Part shown: piece by piece, positions 55,119 to 64,000 of the stretch
Layout: the number at the start of each line of letters is the position of its first letter
Numbering within the stretch: the first letter of the stretch is position 1
Assembly: GCF_000178975.2 (NCBI RefSeq)
Contig: NC_015065.1
Location: forward strand, 124,001-188,000
Reading direction: 5' to 3'
Origin: Granulicella tundricola MP5ACTX9
GTDB taxonomy: Bacteria; Acidobacteriota; Terriglobia; Terriglobales; Acidobacteriaceae
Length of the DNA stretch: 64,000 nt
Notes under the pieces: model-generated
Databases searched by the model: none
What the model saw: only the letters and a program-made list of their open reading frames with translations
Told to the model about the DNA's origin: nothing
Made by a program: the position numbers and the translations under genes

Positions 55119-56254
55119 AGTTTGCTACGAAACTCGTTCACTATGACGTGTCTCCTGGAGACCCGTTTCACCCCATGGCGACGCCCATCTATCAAACGGC
55201 CACTTTCGAGCAGGATTTCGGCGATAGTTTCGGCCCGTACGACTACTCACGTAGCGGCAATCCAACCAGAAGAGTCCTGGAAGACCAGTTAGCTCGTCTT
55301 GAAAATGGTATACGTGCCTTTTGTTTTTCGAGTGGCATGGCCGCCATCGCGACGGTAACGCGTCTTCTGAAGCCGGGGGATGAGATCCTGGCTGATTGGG
55401 ACCTCTATGGAGGCGCAACACGTTTATTCCAACAACTCAAAGACCATTCCGGCGTTGCCGTTCGGTATGTCGACGCTTCCAATCCGGAGATCCTTGCGAG
55501 CCAGATATCCCCCGCAACGCGGCTCGTCTATGTGGAATCGCCGACGAATCCCCTTCTGCGTGTCATCGATCTGCAAGCATCGGCCAGAATCGCGCATGAA
55601 AACGGTCTTCATCTGTGTGTGGACAACAGCACGATGTCACCGTACCTACAAAATCCTCTGGAACTCGGGGCTGACATTGTCATCCATTCAGCAACCAAGT
55701 TTCTCGGCGGGCACAGTGATGTGACCGGAGGGGCCGTTGTTGTAAAAGATGAAGCACTCGCGGCACAGATTTACTCAGTCCAGAATGCTGAAGGGACCGC
55801 CCTCGGTCCCTTCGACTGCTTCCTGCTCCTGCGTGGTCTCAAGACCCTCAAACTCCGTATGGATGCTCAGCAAAGCAGCGCAGGCCAGATCGCTGCGCAG
55901 CTGTCTGAGCACCCAAAGGTCAGCCGGGTCTACTATCCCGGGCTGCCGGATCATCCAAGTTCAGCCACACAAAAGCTCCAAGCTCGAGGGGCGGGTTCTG
56001 TGATCAGCTTTCAGGCAGGTTCTCCTCAAGCAGCAAAAGCAATTGCGGAGAACCTGCGCCTGTTTGCCATCGCTGTCAGCTTTGGAAGTGTCAATTCCAC
56101 GATCGGTATCCCCATCAAGATGTCCCATGCAAGCACACCGGTAGACCTGCAATCTTCCAGAGCGATTCCATCCGATCTTATTCGCATGTCGATTGGCATT
56201 GAGGATTGCGGTGAACTGATGCAGGACCTTGACGATGTCTTGAAGTTAATCTAG
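55115..56254 (+). CDS. Trans-sulfuration PLP enzyme (cystathionine beta/gamma-lyase-like) 2
   Basis: 379 residues. Same family as the gene before it: YDYSRSGNPTRRVLE, CFSSGMAAIATV, LVYVESPTNPLLRVID, LCVDNSTMSPYLQNPLE, and the Schiff-base Lys in HSATKFLGGHSDVTGG. SRSGNPTR and GGHSDVTGG are closer to cystathionine beta-lyase/gamma-lyase. The ATGA overlap with the upstream gene implies coupled, near-equimolar synthesis. Together the two enzymes could perform consecutive steps between cysteine and homocysteine, but the direction is unresolved. Confidence 0.88.
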   Translation: MKFATKLVHYDVSPGDPFHPMATPIYQTATFEQDFGDSFGPYDYSRSGNPTRRVLEDQLARLENGIRAFCFSSGMAAIATVTRLLKPGDEILADWDLYGGATRLFQQLKDHSGVAVRYVDASNPEILASQISPATRLVYVESPTNPLLRVIDLQASARIAHENGLHLCVDNSTMSPYLQNPLELGADIVIHSATKFLGGHSDVTGGAVVVKDEALAAQIYSVQNAEGTALGPFDCFLLLRGLKTLKLRMDAQQSSAGQIAAQLSEHPKVSRVYYPGLPDHPSSATQKLQARGAGSVISFQAGSPQAAKAIAENLRLFAIAVSFGSVNSTIGIPIKMSHASTPVDLQSSRAIPSDLIRMSIGIEDCGELMQDLDDVLKLI

Positions 56255-56273
56255 TTCCCGAAATACTCACAAA

Positions 56274-57071
56274 TTACTGGCCATGCAACGAGTCGTTTGA
56301 CAGCCTGTCAGGAAGAACCTCGAGCAACGCTGTAGTATTCTTCGATATCACAGCAGCGTTTCGGCGAGCCGACAGAGTTACCGTGGACGCATCCTCCGAG
56401 CGTCCGCTGCTGACAAGGTTTGTCCCACTGAAGCCGTAAAGCCCGCAGGCATTGGCAGAAAAGATTGCCACCGGTTGCTCCGTTGTGCCGCTGCCACATC
56501 CACTGGGGGAATTACCTTGAGATGCAATAAGGTGGGCGACAATATTGCCGTGGCGACTATAGCCAACGACATCCTCGTCCGTATTGATGACCTCGCCTTG
56601 ATGGGGTTTGAATAACTCCCCTCCTACCTGGGTCAGGGTTCCGTCTTCATCTTCATCACTGGGTTTGGGCTTGCGAGCATCCCATGAGTTGATCGGATCG
56701 GCCATCGCCCGTACATAGACATTCAGCGGATACGAAGTTGATGCCGTGCTGATCAAATCGAAGTGAACCGCCAAAGTAGATGCCGTCTGAATCGCGTATG
56801 GGGTGCGATTGAAAGCGAAGGCATTTGCGGCAGTTACATGCCCGGTCACCTTTGCACCGGCCGGGATGATCTCGCCATTCGCCCTTTGGATTGGCTGCAT
56901 GGTTCTCGCCAGAACAATATCCCCCACATGAGCCTTGTTTGCATCGACAGTCTTGCTGAAGGCAATGGGAATGGTGGAAGAGGGGCTAAATGGTCCCTCC
57001 GGATACGCTTGCGCAAAAGCCACTGAAGCAGTGGCTACACCTATTCCAAGTACAACGTTAGCAATCCGCAT
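56274..57071 (-). CDS. Secreted protein of unknown function
   Basis: 265 residues from the ATG at 57071 (GGGAG 7 bases upstream). Signal peptide MRIANVVLGIGVATASVAFA. The mature part contains the repeat-like theme KAHVGDIVLARTMQPI, NGEIIPAGAKVTGHVTAANA, known from acidobacterial secreted proteins of unknown role, with a SLT/TrbI-like beta-barrel feel. A conserved CGSGTTEQPVAIFSANACGLYG holds two Cys that may pair. It converges on the PLP operon with only 19 bases between. Confidence 0.72.
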   Translation of the reverse strand: MRIANVVLGIGVATASVAFAQAYPEGPFSPSSTIPIAFSKTVDANKAHVGDIVLARTMQPIQRANGEIIPAGAKVTGHVTAANAFAFNRTPYAIQTASTLAVHFDLISTASTSYPLNVYVRAMADPINSWDARKPKPSDEDEDGTLTQVGGELFKPHQGEVINTDEDVVGYSRHGNIVAHLIASQGNSPSGCGSGTTEQPVAIFSANACGLYGFSGTNLVSSGRSEDASTVTLSARRNAAVISKNTTALLEVLPDRLSNDSLHGQ

Positions 57072-57270
57072 GGTTAGTCTCCCGTTTCTCAACGTATTCA
57101 GTTGAGCATTTGGAAGACGGTCGAAATCTTACGTTTTCCTGACATCGTCATGGTTAGTCAGCCACTGAACTGCGGAGTCCTCGCCCAAGCCGACATGTCA
57201 GAAAGATGTAAGGTGGCTCACCTCAGTTTCTCGCTAGTGTTGATCTACCGGCTTGATTCAGAGAGGACAG

Positions 57271-57624
57271 ATGCTCAAACCAGGACCAGCACTCAAAGTC
57301 TCCGTACACCTGAATGAAGATATCGATTCGCCCGGCGGCTTTCTTCATGATGCCGTCCTGAGTCTTCTTCAGGACCATTTCATCGCGGGTGCAACCGTCT
57401 ACCGTCCTTACGCGGGTTTCGGATCTCACGGAAGGCTGCACGTCTACGGTGCTGGCTCAGTACGAGGAGAACACCTTCCCGTACTGATCCTTTTCGTAGA
57501 CGAGGAAGAGCGCGTGCGTGCATTACTGCCACAACTCCTGGAGCTCGTCACGGACGGAATGGTCGAGATGCACTATACGGAAGTCCTGAAGGCGGCCGCC
57601 ACTCCGGCAAAGGTGGTCTATTGA
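57271..57624 (+). CDS. DUF190 (PII-like) protein
   Basis: 117 residues from the ATG at 57271 (AGAGGA SD); a TTG six codons earlier is open. The DUF190 signature is clear: LKVSVHLNEDID, HDAVLSLLQDHFIAGATVYR, YAGFGSHGRLHVYG, LPVLILFVDEEERVRALLP and LVTDGMVEMHYTEVL. DUF190 proteins fold like PII/GlnB-type ferredoxin-like trimers and often sit next to CrcB fluoride channels. Here it is instead the first gene of an RND efflux operon, and its TGA overlaps the ATG of the TolC-like gene by one base. Confidence 0.85.
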   Translation: MLKPGPALKVSVHLNEDIDSPGGFLHDAVLSLLQDHFIAGATVYRPYAGFGSHGRLHVYGAGSVRGEHLPVLILFVDEEERVRALLPQLLELVTDGMVEMHYTEVLKAAATPAKVVY

Positions 57625-58976
57625 TGTTCGGAACTAGAGCCCGCACCCTCGTCATACAGGTAAGCCTGATGTTCTTCAATGTGTTTCTTCTGTGGGGCCA
57701 AGCTCCGGTCCGCTTGCAAGCGAGCCCCCTGGCTCAGGCTACGCTTACCCCCTCCGATGTGGTGCTCACTCTCGCACAGGTAGAAGATCAAGCGATCAAG
57801 AACCAGCCGAGAATCCAAGCTGCCCAACTGAGAGCGAAAGCCTACCAGGAACGCATTCGTGAAAGTAGAGCGGGACTTCTACCAGTCCTCGCTTTCAACG
57901 CGACAGGTGTTCTTGTCGCAGATACCGGCACCTCGACCGCGGCGGGAAACATCACGACATCCGCCATCTCAAACCGTTTTGCTTATGGTGGCAATCTTAC
58001 GCAGCTTGTGACTGACTTCGGAAGAACAAGTGCGCTGGTCAGCAGTGCGAAGCGGACTGCGGAAGCTCAGGGCGAGTTCGCCACTCTCACCCGCGCACAA
58101 ATCCGCCTCAACGTAAGAGATGCCTACTATCAGGTGCTTGGAGCGGAGGCTGTCTTGAAGGCCGCGCATGAGGCCCAGGGCAACCGGGCTCTCATCTCCA
58201 GACAGGTTGGCGCACTCGCCCAAAGCCAGCTCCGCTCCACGCTCGATGTGAACTTTGCAGGTGTTCTTGAAAGCGAAGCTGAACTCGCAGTCGTTCAGGC
58301 GGAGAGCATCGTCCATCAGCGGCGCGATCAACTAACAACCGCAATGGGCGATCAGCATTCAGTCATCGCAGCACTCGCCGAAGAGCCGCTGCCAGCCGCC
58401 CTTCCCCCTGATCCGGAAGGGCTACTAGGCCAGGCACAACAGGATCGCGCTGACCTCAACACTCTTCGGCTCGAACAGAAGGCGGCAGATCAGTTCGCTA
58501 AGGCTGAACGGAAACTGAGCTATCCATCCTTGAATGTTCTCGGATCGGCCGGTGAGCTGCCTTTTCACGATCACACGCTGCATGACAGCTACGCCGCTGC
58601 AGGATTCAACCTGAACATTCCCATCCTGAATGGCGGTCTCTTCTCGGCCAGGCGAAGTGAGGCGCAGCTCGAAGCCTCTGCGCGAAGCCGTGACGTCGAA
58701 GAGACAAAACTTGAAGTAACACAGCAGGTGCGAGACGCCTGGTACCAGGCGAATGAATCATTTCGAAGCCTCGCAGTGACCTCCCGGCTCGTCTCTCAAA
58801 GCAGGGAGGCTCTCCATCTCGCGCAGGCACGTTACGACAGTGGTCTGGGCAGCATCGTTGAACTGAATGAGGCGCAGTTGAATGAGTTCTCAGCGGAGAT
58901 CTCCGCTGCCGGTGCGAAGTATACCTACCTCAGTCGGCGTGCCACGCTCGACTTCGCGACTGGACTGCTCAATTGA
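57624..58976 (+). CDS. TolC-family outer-membrane efflux channel
   Basis: 450 residues. Signal (LVIQVSLMFFNVFLLWGQA) followed by two OEP repeats of long coiled-coil helices: VEDQAIKNQPRIQAAQLRAK, ALGAEAVLKAAHEAQ-type segments and ARYDSGLGSIVELNEAQLNE, the last being the conserved second-repeat motif. It forms the trimeric outer-membrane tunnel of the tripartite pump encoded by the following two genes. It overlaps DUF190 by one base and runs to 24 bases before the adaptor start. Confidence 0.92.
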   Translation: MFGTRARTLVIQVSLMFFNVFLLWGQAPVRLQASPLAQATLTPSDVVLTLAQVEDQAIKNQPRIQAAQLRAKAYQERIRESRAGLLPVLAFNATGVLVADTGTSTAAGNITTSAISNRFAYGGNLTQLVTDFGRTSALVSSAKRTAEAQGEFATLTRAQIRLNVRDAYYQVLGAEAVLKAAHEAQGNRALISRQVGALAQSQLRSTLDVNFAGVLESEAELAVVQAESIVHQRRDQLTTAMGDQHSVIAALAEEPLPAALPPDPEGLLGQAQQDRADLNTLRLEQKAADQFAKAERKLSYPSLNVLGSAGELPFHDHTLHDSYAAAGFNLNIPILNGGLFSARRSEAQLEASARSRDVEETKLEVTQQVRDAWYQANESFRSLAVTSRLVSQSREALHLAQARYDSGLGSIVELNEAQLNEFSAEISAAGAKYTYLSRRATLDFATGLLN

Positions 58977-58999
58977 ATCATCGAAGGGAATATCCTGCC

Positions 59000-60220
59000 A
59001 TGCGCCTATCCTCGTATATGCTCGCCGCCTGCTCCTTGGTCGGCTCCGGGCTGCTGTGCTCCTGCCACAGTGCTCCGCCACCGCCGACCGCGACTGACAA
59101 CCCGGTGGTTCCGGTTGCAGCCGTCAAGACGGAGAACCTGTCCAATGAGATGGTTCTTACCGCGGAGTTCATACCCTATCAAGATGTCGATGTGATGGCC
59201 AAGGTCTCCGGATACGTCCGAAGCATCAGGGTGGACATCGGTGATCACGTCAAGCAGGGAGATCTCCTCGCGACCCTCGAGGTACCTGAACTCCAGGATG
59301 AGCAAGGAAAAGCAGCAGCCGGTGTATCGGCCGCGCAAGCCAATATCCTTACAGCCCAGGCTGCGGAGCGGCGCGCAAAGGCACAGGCCGATATCGCTCA
59401 CCTCTCTTATCAGCGAATTCTGGATGTATCGAAGAAAGAGGTCGGACTTGTACCACGGCAGGAAATCGACGTAGCTCAATCGAGAGATTTAGAAGCAGCA
59501 GCCCAACTCGCTAGTGCCCAGTCCGCCATTCAAGCCGCCCAGGAGAATCAGACCGTTGCCACCTCGGAGCGTTCCCGGGCCGGCGCGATGCTGCAATACG
59601 CCACCATCAGAGCTCCTTTTTCCGGCGTCATCACCAAACGTTATGCAAACACCGGCTCAATGATCCAGGCAGGCATATCGTCTCAGACGCAAGCCATGCC
59701 CGTCGTGAGACTCGCACAGAATAGTGTTCTACGCCTCATGTTGCCCGTACCTGTGTCTGCCGTTTCGTTGATCCACAACGGACAGGCAGTTGACGTCAAC
59801 GTCACCACCCTCGGGAGGAAGTTCCCAGGTACCGTCACTCGGTATGCCGATTCGCTCCAAACCTCCACGCGCACCATGGAGACTGAAGTCGACGTGAAAA
59901 ATACGGATAACACCTTGGTCCCCGGCATGTATGCCGAAGTTCACCTTCATCTTGCGGACCGTCCAAACGCTCTAAGCGTACCGCTTGATGCGGTCGACGG
60001 ATTGGGAACCGGGGCACAGCAGGTTTGGATTGTGCGGGATGGTCAGCTTCATCAAGTGAAGGTGACTACTGGTATTCAGACCGCCACCCGCGTAGAGATC
60101 GTATCCGGTCTTCAGCTTGGTCAGCAGGTTGTTGTGGGCCGCCACAGCGGTCTAACTGAAGGCGAAAAAGTCGAGCCCCACGTCGCCGCATACGACCAGG
60201 AAAGCATCAGCCACAGCTAG
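59000..60220 (+). CDS. RND efflux periplasmic adaptor (HlyD/AcrA type) lipoprotein
   Basis: 406 residues from the ATG at 59000 (GAAGGGAA SD; the frame is open to 58973). Lipoprotein signal ending LLCSC. The adaptor order is lipoyl half (VMAKVSGYVRSIRVDIGDHV, KQGDLLATLEVPE), coiled-coil hairpin (AQAAERRAKAQADIAHLSYQ), second lipoyl half (YATIRAPFSGVITKRYANTG), beta-barrel (VDVNVTTLGRKFPGTV) and membrane-proximal domain. It joins the RND pump to the TolC channel in the periplasm. Confidence 0.92.
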   Translation: MRLSSYMLAACSLVGSGLLCSCHSAPPPPTATDNPVVPVAAVKTENLSNEMVLTAEFIPYQDVDVMAKVSGYVRSIRVDIGDHVKQGDLLATLEVPELQDEQGKAAAGVSAAQANILTAQAAERRAKAQADIAHLSYQRILDVSKKEVGLVPRQEIDVAQSRDLEAAAQLASAQSAIQAAQENQTVATSERSRAGAMLQYATIRAPFSGVITKRYANTGSMIQAGISSQTQAMPVVRLAQNSVLRLMLPVPVSAVSLIHNGQAVDVNVTTLGRKFPGTVTRYADSLQTSTRTMETEVDVKNTDNTLVPGMYAEVHLHLADRPNALSVPLDAVDGLGTGAQQVWIVRDGQLHQVKVTTGIQTATRVEIVSGLQLGQQVVVGRHSGLTEGEKVEPHVAAYDQESISHS

Positions 60221-60286
60221 GCACCCGCCTAAGCAAAGCGTTGTTCTTGATTCAGATTTACCCACAAACATCGAGGAACACCTGCC

Positions 60287-63200
60287 ATGTCGGGATTTGC
60301 GATCCGAAATCCGTATCTGATCATCGTCGTCTGCCTGCTCATCGCCATCCTCGGCACGGTCAGCACGGCAAGCATGCCGGTTGATATGTTTCCCCCCATC
60401 GATCTTCCCGTGGTTGCCGTCGCAACGTTCTACTCAGGTATGCCCCCTCAGCAGATCGAGACCAACATCACTTACCATCTCGAGCGGCAATTTACGCTGG
60501 CGGGCGGCATCGATCACATGGAATCTCGGTCTCTGCCCGGCGTCAGTCTCATCAAGATCTACTTCCACACCGGTGTAAATCCTGACGCTGCCGCAGCCAC
60601 CATTTCAACACTCGCCATGGCGGACCTCCATGACATGCCTCCCGGGACATACCCACCGATCGTACTCAAGCAGGATGCATCGAGCATGCCGGTCGCGCTC
60701 GTGACGCTTGGCGGTGAAGGGCTAAGCGAAAGCCAGTTGAAAGACACAGCACAAAACTTCGTCAGAAACCAACTGGCGAGCGTCCAGGGTGCTTCTGTCC
60801 CACAGCCGTTCGGAGGCAAGTGGCGCCAGATCATGCTGTATGCCGACCCGTACAAGTTGGAGGCGAATCAGCTCAGCCCTATGGATGTCGTCCGCGCGGT
60901 CAACGAAGCAAACGTCGTCTTACCTGCGGGTGACGCTGAGATCGGGCGCTTCGATTACAACATCTACACCAATTCCATACTCAAGGGGATGGATGACATC
61001 GCCAACGTTCCCCTCAAGATGGAAGGTCAGAATCCCGTACGCATTGGGGACGTAGCAGAGCCAAAGGATTCCTTCAGCAGGCAATACAACGTAGTCCACG
61101 TCGATGGAAAACGCGCCGTCTATCTTCCCATCTTCAAGCAGGGCGGCGATTCAAACACAATCTCCATCGTTAATGGTGTCCGCGCGACCCTCAAGAAACT
61201 GTACGACGTCCCCGCCTCGTTGAAGACCGCCGTTGTATTTGACCAGTCGAGATTTGTCCGCACCGCCATCGAAACCCTCGTGCACGAAGGTGGCATCGGT
61301 CTTTTCCTCACCTGCCTTATGATCCTCGTCTTCCTCGGAAGTGTGCGAGCCACCCTCGCCGTCTTCTTCTCCATCCCCCTTTCTATTCTGGCTACGTTCT
61401 TCGTCCTGCATCTCGCTGGCAACTCCCTCAACAGCATGATGCTGGGCGGCCTTGCACTCGCCCTCTCGCGACTGATCGACAACTCGGTCGTCGTACTTGA
61501 GAACATCTTCCGTCACCTTGAGGGCGGCGAATCACCCACCGTAGCCGCTCGGAACGGAGGCAGTGAAGTAGCCCTTCCGGTCCTAGCCGGCACCTTGACG
61601 ACCGTAGTCGTCTTCTTCCCTGTAACCTTGCTCTTCGGCGTCAGCAAGTTCCTCTTTACCGCCTTGGCCTCAGCCGTTGTCGTGTCTCTCTTAGCCTCTT
61701 ACTTCGTAGCGCTCACCGTCGTCCCTCTCTTTTGTGCCAATTTCATCAAGAGCCCTCATGGAGACGTCCCCGTGGCTCTGGGAGCAGGAGTTGGCAGCCA
61801 GCATCCCGTTACCCCGGCGCCTTCATCACATTCCAAAACAGGTCTGGGCGCAAGATTCACCGCTGGCTTCAATAGGGGCTTTGAAGGCCTGCTCGTCCGT
61901 TACGAAAGTCTCATGCAGCGTGTATTGGAATGGCCGCGCGCGACTCTTCTCTGGTGCGGTCTCGGCTGCCTTCTCAGCCTGCTGCTATTCCCTCTCATGG
62001 GCCTTTCATTCTTCCCCAGGACGGACGCAGGGCAGTTCGTGATCAACTTCAAGGCGCCCTCCGGCACAAATATCAATGCAACGGAGCAGGAGACCAGCCA
62101 TCTCGAATCGATCATTCGCACCATTGTGCCGAAGCATGACCTCGGCATGATCGTCTCCAATATCGGCGTGGACCCCGGCTTCTCAGCGCTCTTCTCCTCA
62201 AATTCAGCGGCGCATACCGCGTTTCTCCAAGTCGCACTCCAGCCCGACCACGCCACCAGCAGCTTCACTTACATCGATCGAGTTAAAGCAGAGATGAAGA
62301 AGCAGATGCCGGAGCTGCAGGCATTCTTCTCTTCCGGAAGTCTCGTTGACGGCGTCTTGAACATGGGCTCACCGGCCCCCATCGACGTGCGTGTCACTGG
62401 GTCTGACATGACTCAGGACGTAGACATCGCACAAGGCATTGCCAACAAGGTCCGCGAGATCCACGGCGTCGCCGATGTCTACATCCCACAGGATGTCGAT
62501 TATCCCTCGCTTCGCCTCACGATCGACCGCACGCGTGCAAGCGAGTTGGGCCTCACAGAAAAAGAGGTTGTAAGCAATATCATCACCGCCCTCACCTCAA
62601 ACACTATGATCGCTCCCAGCATTTGGATCGATCCAAAGAGCGGCAATAACTACTTCCTCACCGTCATGTACAAGGAAGGCCAGGTGAAGTCACTTGATGA
62701 CCTCCGTGCCATCCCCCTCCATGGAGAGCACATCACGCAGCCCACACGCCTGGACATGGTGGCGAACATTCAACAATTCAACGCTCCCACGGAACTCGAT
62801 CACACCCAGATTCGTCGAGCAGTGGACGTCTACGTTCGACCTCAGGAAGAAGATCTCAGCCGCATCACGAAGCAAATTGAAAAGATACTCTCGGATTCAA
62901 AATTACCCCACGGAGTCGAGGCAAAACTGTCAGGAAGTGTGGAATCGATGAACGCCTCCTTCCGCAGCTTTGCGATTGGCCTGACGCTGTCCGTGCTGCT
63001 GCTTTATCTGATCCTCGTTGCCCAGTTCCGCTCATTCCTTGACCCGTTCATCATCCTTCTTGCACTTCCCCCCGGCATCACAGGAGTCATCGTAGCGTTG
63101 CTCCTCTGGGGATCCACTCTGAACGTCATGTCCTTAATGGGTGTTGTCATGCTCGCCGGCATCGCACTCTCAAACAGCATCTTGATCGTCGAGTTCGCAC

Positions 63201-63484
63201 ACCACCTTCTGAGCGAAGGCATGCAAGTCCGCGAAGCCATCGTCACCTCCTGCCGCGTGCGGCTTCGCCCCATCCTCATGACCTCTCTCGCAACCCTCAT
63301 CGGACTCCTGCCCATGGCCCTGAAACTCGGAGAGGGCAGCGAGTCGTACGCGCCCCTGGCCCAGGCACTGATCGGTGGCCTAACCTTGTCCGTCGCGTTC
63401 ACAGTATTCCTGGTGCCGGCCGGCTTCTACCTCGCCTACAAGGATCGCGTAGTCAGTTCGCCCGTCGAGTTTGTTTCTGTGTGA
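60287..63484 (+). CDS. RND efflux permease (AcrB/HAE-1-like)
   Basis: 1065 residues, typical length, 12 TM in two homologous halves with two large periplasmic loops. It starts IRNPYLIIVVCLLIAILGT, with PVDMFPPIDLPVVAVAT. TM4 reads LALSRLIDNSVVVLENIF: the first relay Asp (Asp398) is present but the adjacent Asp of AcrB is Asn399, as in part of the family. The second half has LMGVVMLAGIALSNSILIVE and RVRLRPILMTSLATLIGLLP. Proton-driven export; the substrate is unknown but an HAE-like drug or hydrophobic-molecule range is more likely than metals. GAGGAA serves as SD. It is last in the DUF190-tolC-hlyD operon. Confidence 0.92.
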   Translation: MSGFAIRNPYLIIVVCLLIAILGTVSTASMPVDMFPPIDLPVVAVATFYSGMPPQQIETNITYHLERQFTLAGGIDHMESRSLPGVSLIKIYFHTGVNPDAAAATISTLAMADLHDMPPGTYPPIVLKQDASSMPVALVTLGGEGLSESQLKDTAQNFVRNQLASVQGASVPQPFGGKWRQIMLYADPYKLEANQLSPMDVVRAVNEANVVLPAGDAEIGRFDYNIYTNSILKGMDDIANVPLKMEGQNPVRIGDVAEPKDSFSRQYNVVHVDGKRAVYLPIFKQGGDSNTISIVNGVRATLKKLYDVPASLKTAVVFDQSRFVRTAIETLVHEGGIGLFLTCLMILVFLGSVRATLAVFFSIPLSILATFFVLHLAGNSLNSMMLGGLALALSRLIDNSVVVLENIFRHLEGGESPTVAARNGGSEVALPVLAGTLTTVVVFFPVTLLFGVSKFLFTALASAVVVSLLASYFVALTVVPLFCANFIKSPHGDVPVALGAGVGSQHPVTPAPSSHSKTGLGARFTAGFNRGFEGLLVRYESLMQRVLEWPRATLLWCGLGCLLSLLLFPLMGLSFFPRTDAGQFVINFKAPSGTNINATEQETSHLESIIRTIVPKHDLGMIVSNIGVDPGFSALFSSNSAAHTAFLQVALQPDHATSSFTYIDRVKAEMKKQMPELQAFFSSGSLVDGVLNMGSPAPIDVRVTGSDMTQDVDIAQGIANKVREIHGVADVYIPQDVDYPSLRLTIDRTRASELGLTEKEVVSNIITALTSNTMIAPSIWIDPKSGNNYFLTVMYKEGQVKSLDDLRAIPLHGEHITQPTRLDMVANIQQFNAPTELDHTQIRRAVDVYVRPQEEDLSRITKQIEKILSDSKLPHGVEAKLSGSVESMNASFRSFAIGLTLSVLLLYLILVAQFRSFLDPFIILLALPPGITGVIVALLLWGSTLNVMSLMGVVMLAGIALSNSILIVEFAHHLLSEGMQVREAIVTSCRVRLRPILMTSLATLIGLLPMALKLGEGSESYAPLAQALIGGLTLSVAFTVFLVPAGFYLAYKDRVVSSPVEFVSV

Positions 63485-63653
63485 AGATCCGTCGCTTACT
63501 TACCGACTTCGATTTGCTCGCCCACATCACGAAGCGTATCGACGAGACCGTCCCGCACGCCGGGCTCCGTCCCTCCAGATCCCTCCTTGGACGACCCGCA
63601 CTGAGTCGGATTTTCTTCAGCCAGCCTTAAGCAACTTCTGTTTCAATCGACTC

Positions 63654-64000
63654 ATGCGTGTGCTCATCGTTGAGGACGAACTCCGGCTCGCGGAAAACGT
63701 CGCTGAAGCCCTGCGCCAGGGTCCTGGCTTCGCAGTCGATCACGCCGAAGATGGCGAAGCCGCAATCCATCTCGCCGCCAACGCCTGTTACGACCTCATC
63801 ATCCTTGATCTCAACCTCCCCAAAATGGATGGTCCCGCAGTGCTCCATCGCCTTCGCGCCACCGGCGATAAAACCCCCACCCTAATCCTCACCGCGCGCG
63901 CAGAGCGCGAGTCCATTGTCGCTCTCCTCAACGCCGGCGCGGACGACTACCTCACCAAGCCCTTTGACCTCGGCGAACTTATCGCCCGCGCCAAAGCCCT
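63654..64000 (+). CDS. Response regulator, N-terminal receiver (cut by window end)
   Basis: Partial gene, at least 115 residues, running off the right edge without a stop. It starts MRVLIVEDELRLAENVAEAL with the acidic pocket, the phosphoacceptor Asp in DLIILDLNLPKMDG, the Thr in LILTARAE and the Lys in DDYLTKPFDLGELIARAKA, the usual start of the OmpR/PhoB linker. The output domain is outside the window. No clear SD. It lies 170 bases after the RND operon and may control it. Confidence 0.9.
   Translation, partial: MRVLIVEDELRLAENVAEALRQGPGFAVDHAEDGEAAIHLAANACYDLIILDLNLPKMDGPAVLHRLRATGDKTPTLILTARAERESIVALLNAGADDYLTKPFDLGELIARAKA

Overview
This is a 64 kb stretch of what looks like an Acidobacteriota chromosome (class Terriglobia, Granulicella/Terriglobus/Edaphobacter type). 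The inference rests on an Oar-like TonB-dependent receptor with a carboxypeptidase-regulatory N-domain, two membrane regulators of a winged-helix-like type common in that phylum (often mis-named adenylate cyclase), paired secreted ferritin-like proteins, Gram-negative envelope proteins (Wzi, OprB-like porin, TolC/RND) and many extracellular glycoside hydrolases. No tRNA, rRNA or CRISPR array was seen.

Layout. 0-5.3 kb: minus-strand surface-polysaccharide operon (Wzi-like, GT4, GT2), an IS110-family relic and an SGNH-hydrolase lipoprotein. 5.9-8.3 kb: an intact IS5-family element and two IS3-family relics. 8.3-18 kb: a 2558-residue secreted protein joining a GH2-like enzyme to a GH64-like beta-1,3-glucanase through Ig-like, CBM32 and a (Gly-Thr)28 linker, divergent from a membrane regulator. 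18.1-27 kb: a leucine-rich-repeat protein coupled to a two-TM protein, a deletion-fused EmrA/EmrB relic, a DUF421-X-DUF421-MFS operon, and an operon of two ferritin-like proteins plus a small beta-barrel. 27-36.5 kb: a ruined GH20 gene, a TonB-dependent receptor and a divergent GH78 rhamnosidase. 36.6-40.8 kb: a transposon graveyard (IS3 intact; ISL3, ISNCY and IS5 broken). 40.9-47.5 kb: a segment that looks more AT-rich, with a PhyH oxygenase, DUF2306 protein, porin plus mini cytochrome c, and twin flavin-reductase-like proteins, with ISNCY relics on both sides. 47.7-52.8 kb: GH3 beta-glucosidase and OprB-like porin operon divergent from a second membrane regulator; porin and regulator each carry one frameshift. 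53.9-57 kb: two trans-sulfuration PLP enzymes and a secreted protein. 57.2-64 kb: DUF190, TolC, HlyD and RND efflux operon, followed by a response regulator cut by the window edge.

The main theme is capture and breakdown of plant and fungal polysaccharides: beta-1,3-glucan (GH64), beta-glucosides (GH3), rhamnosides (GH78) and formerly N-acetylhexosaminides (GH20), with matching uptake proteins. In two places a hydrolase gene is transcribed divergently from the same type of one-TM regulator, which suggests local control of each hydrolase by a dedicated sensor. Several genes are decayed by point lesions (GH20, OprB, the second regulator, transposases), so the window shows active gene loss as well as expansion. 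Function statements come from recognising families by eye; no database search was run.
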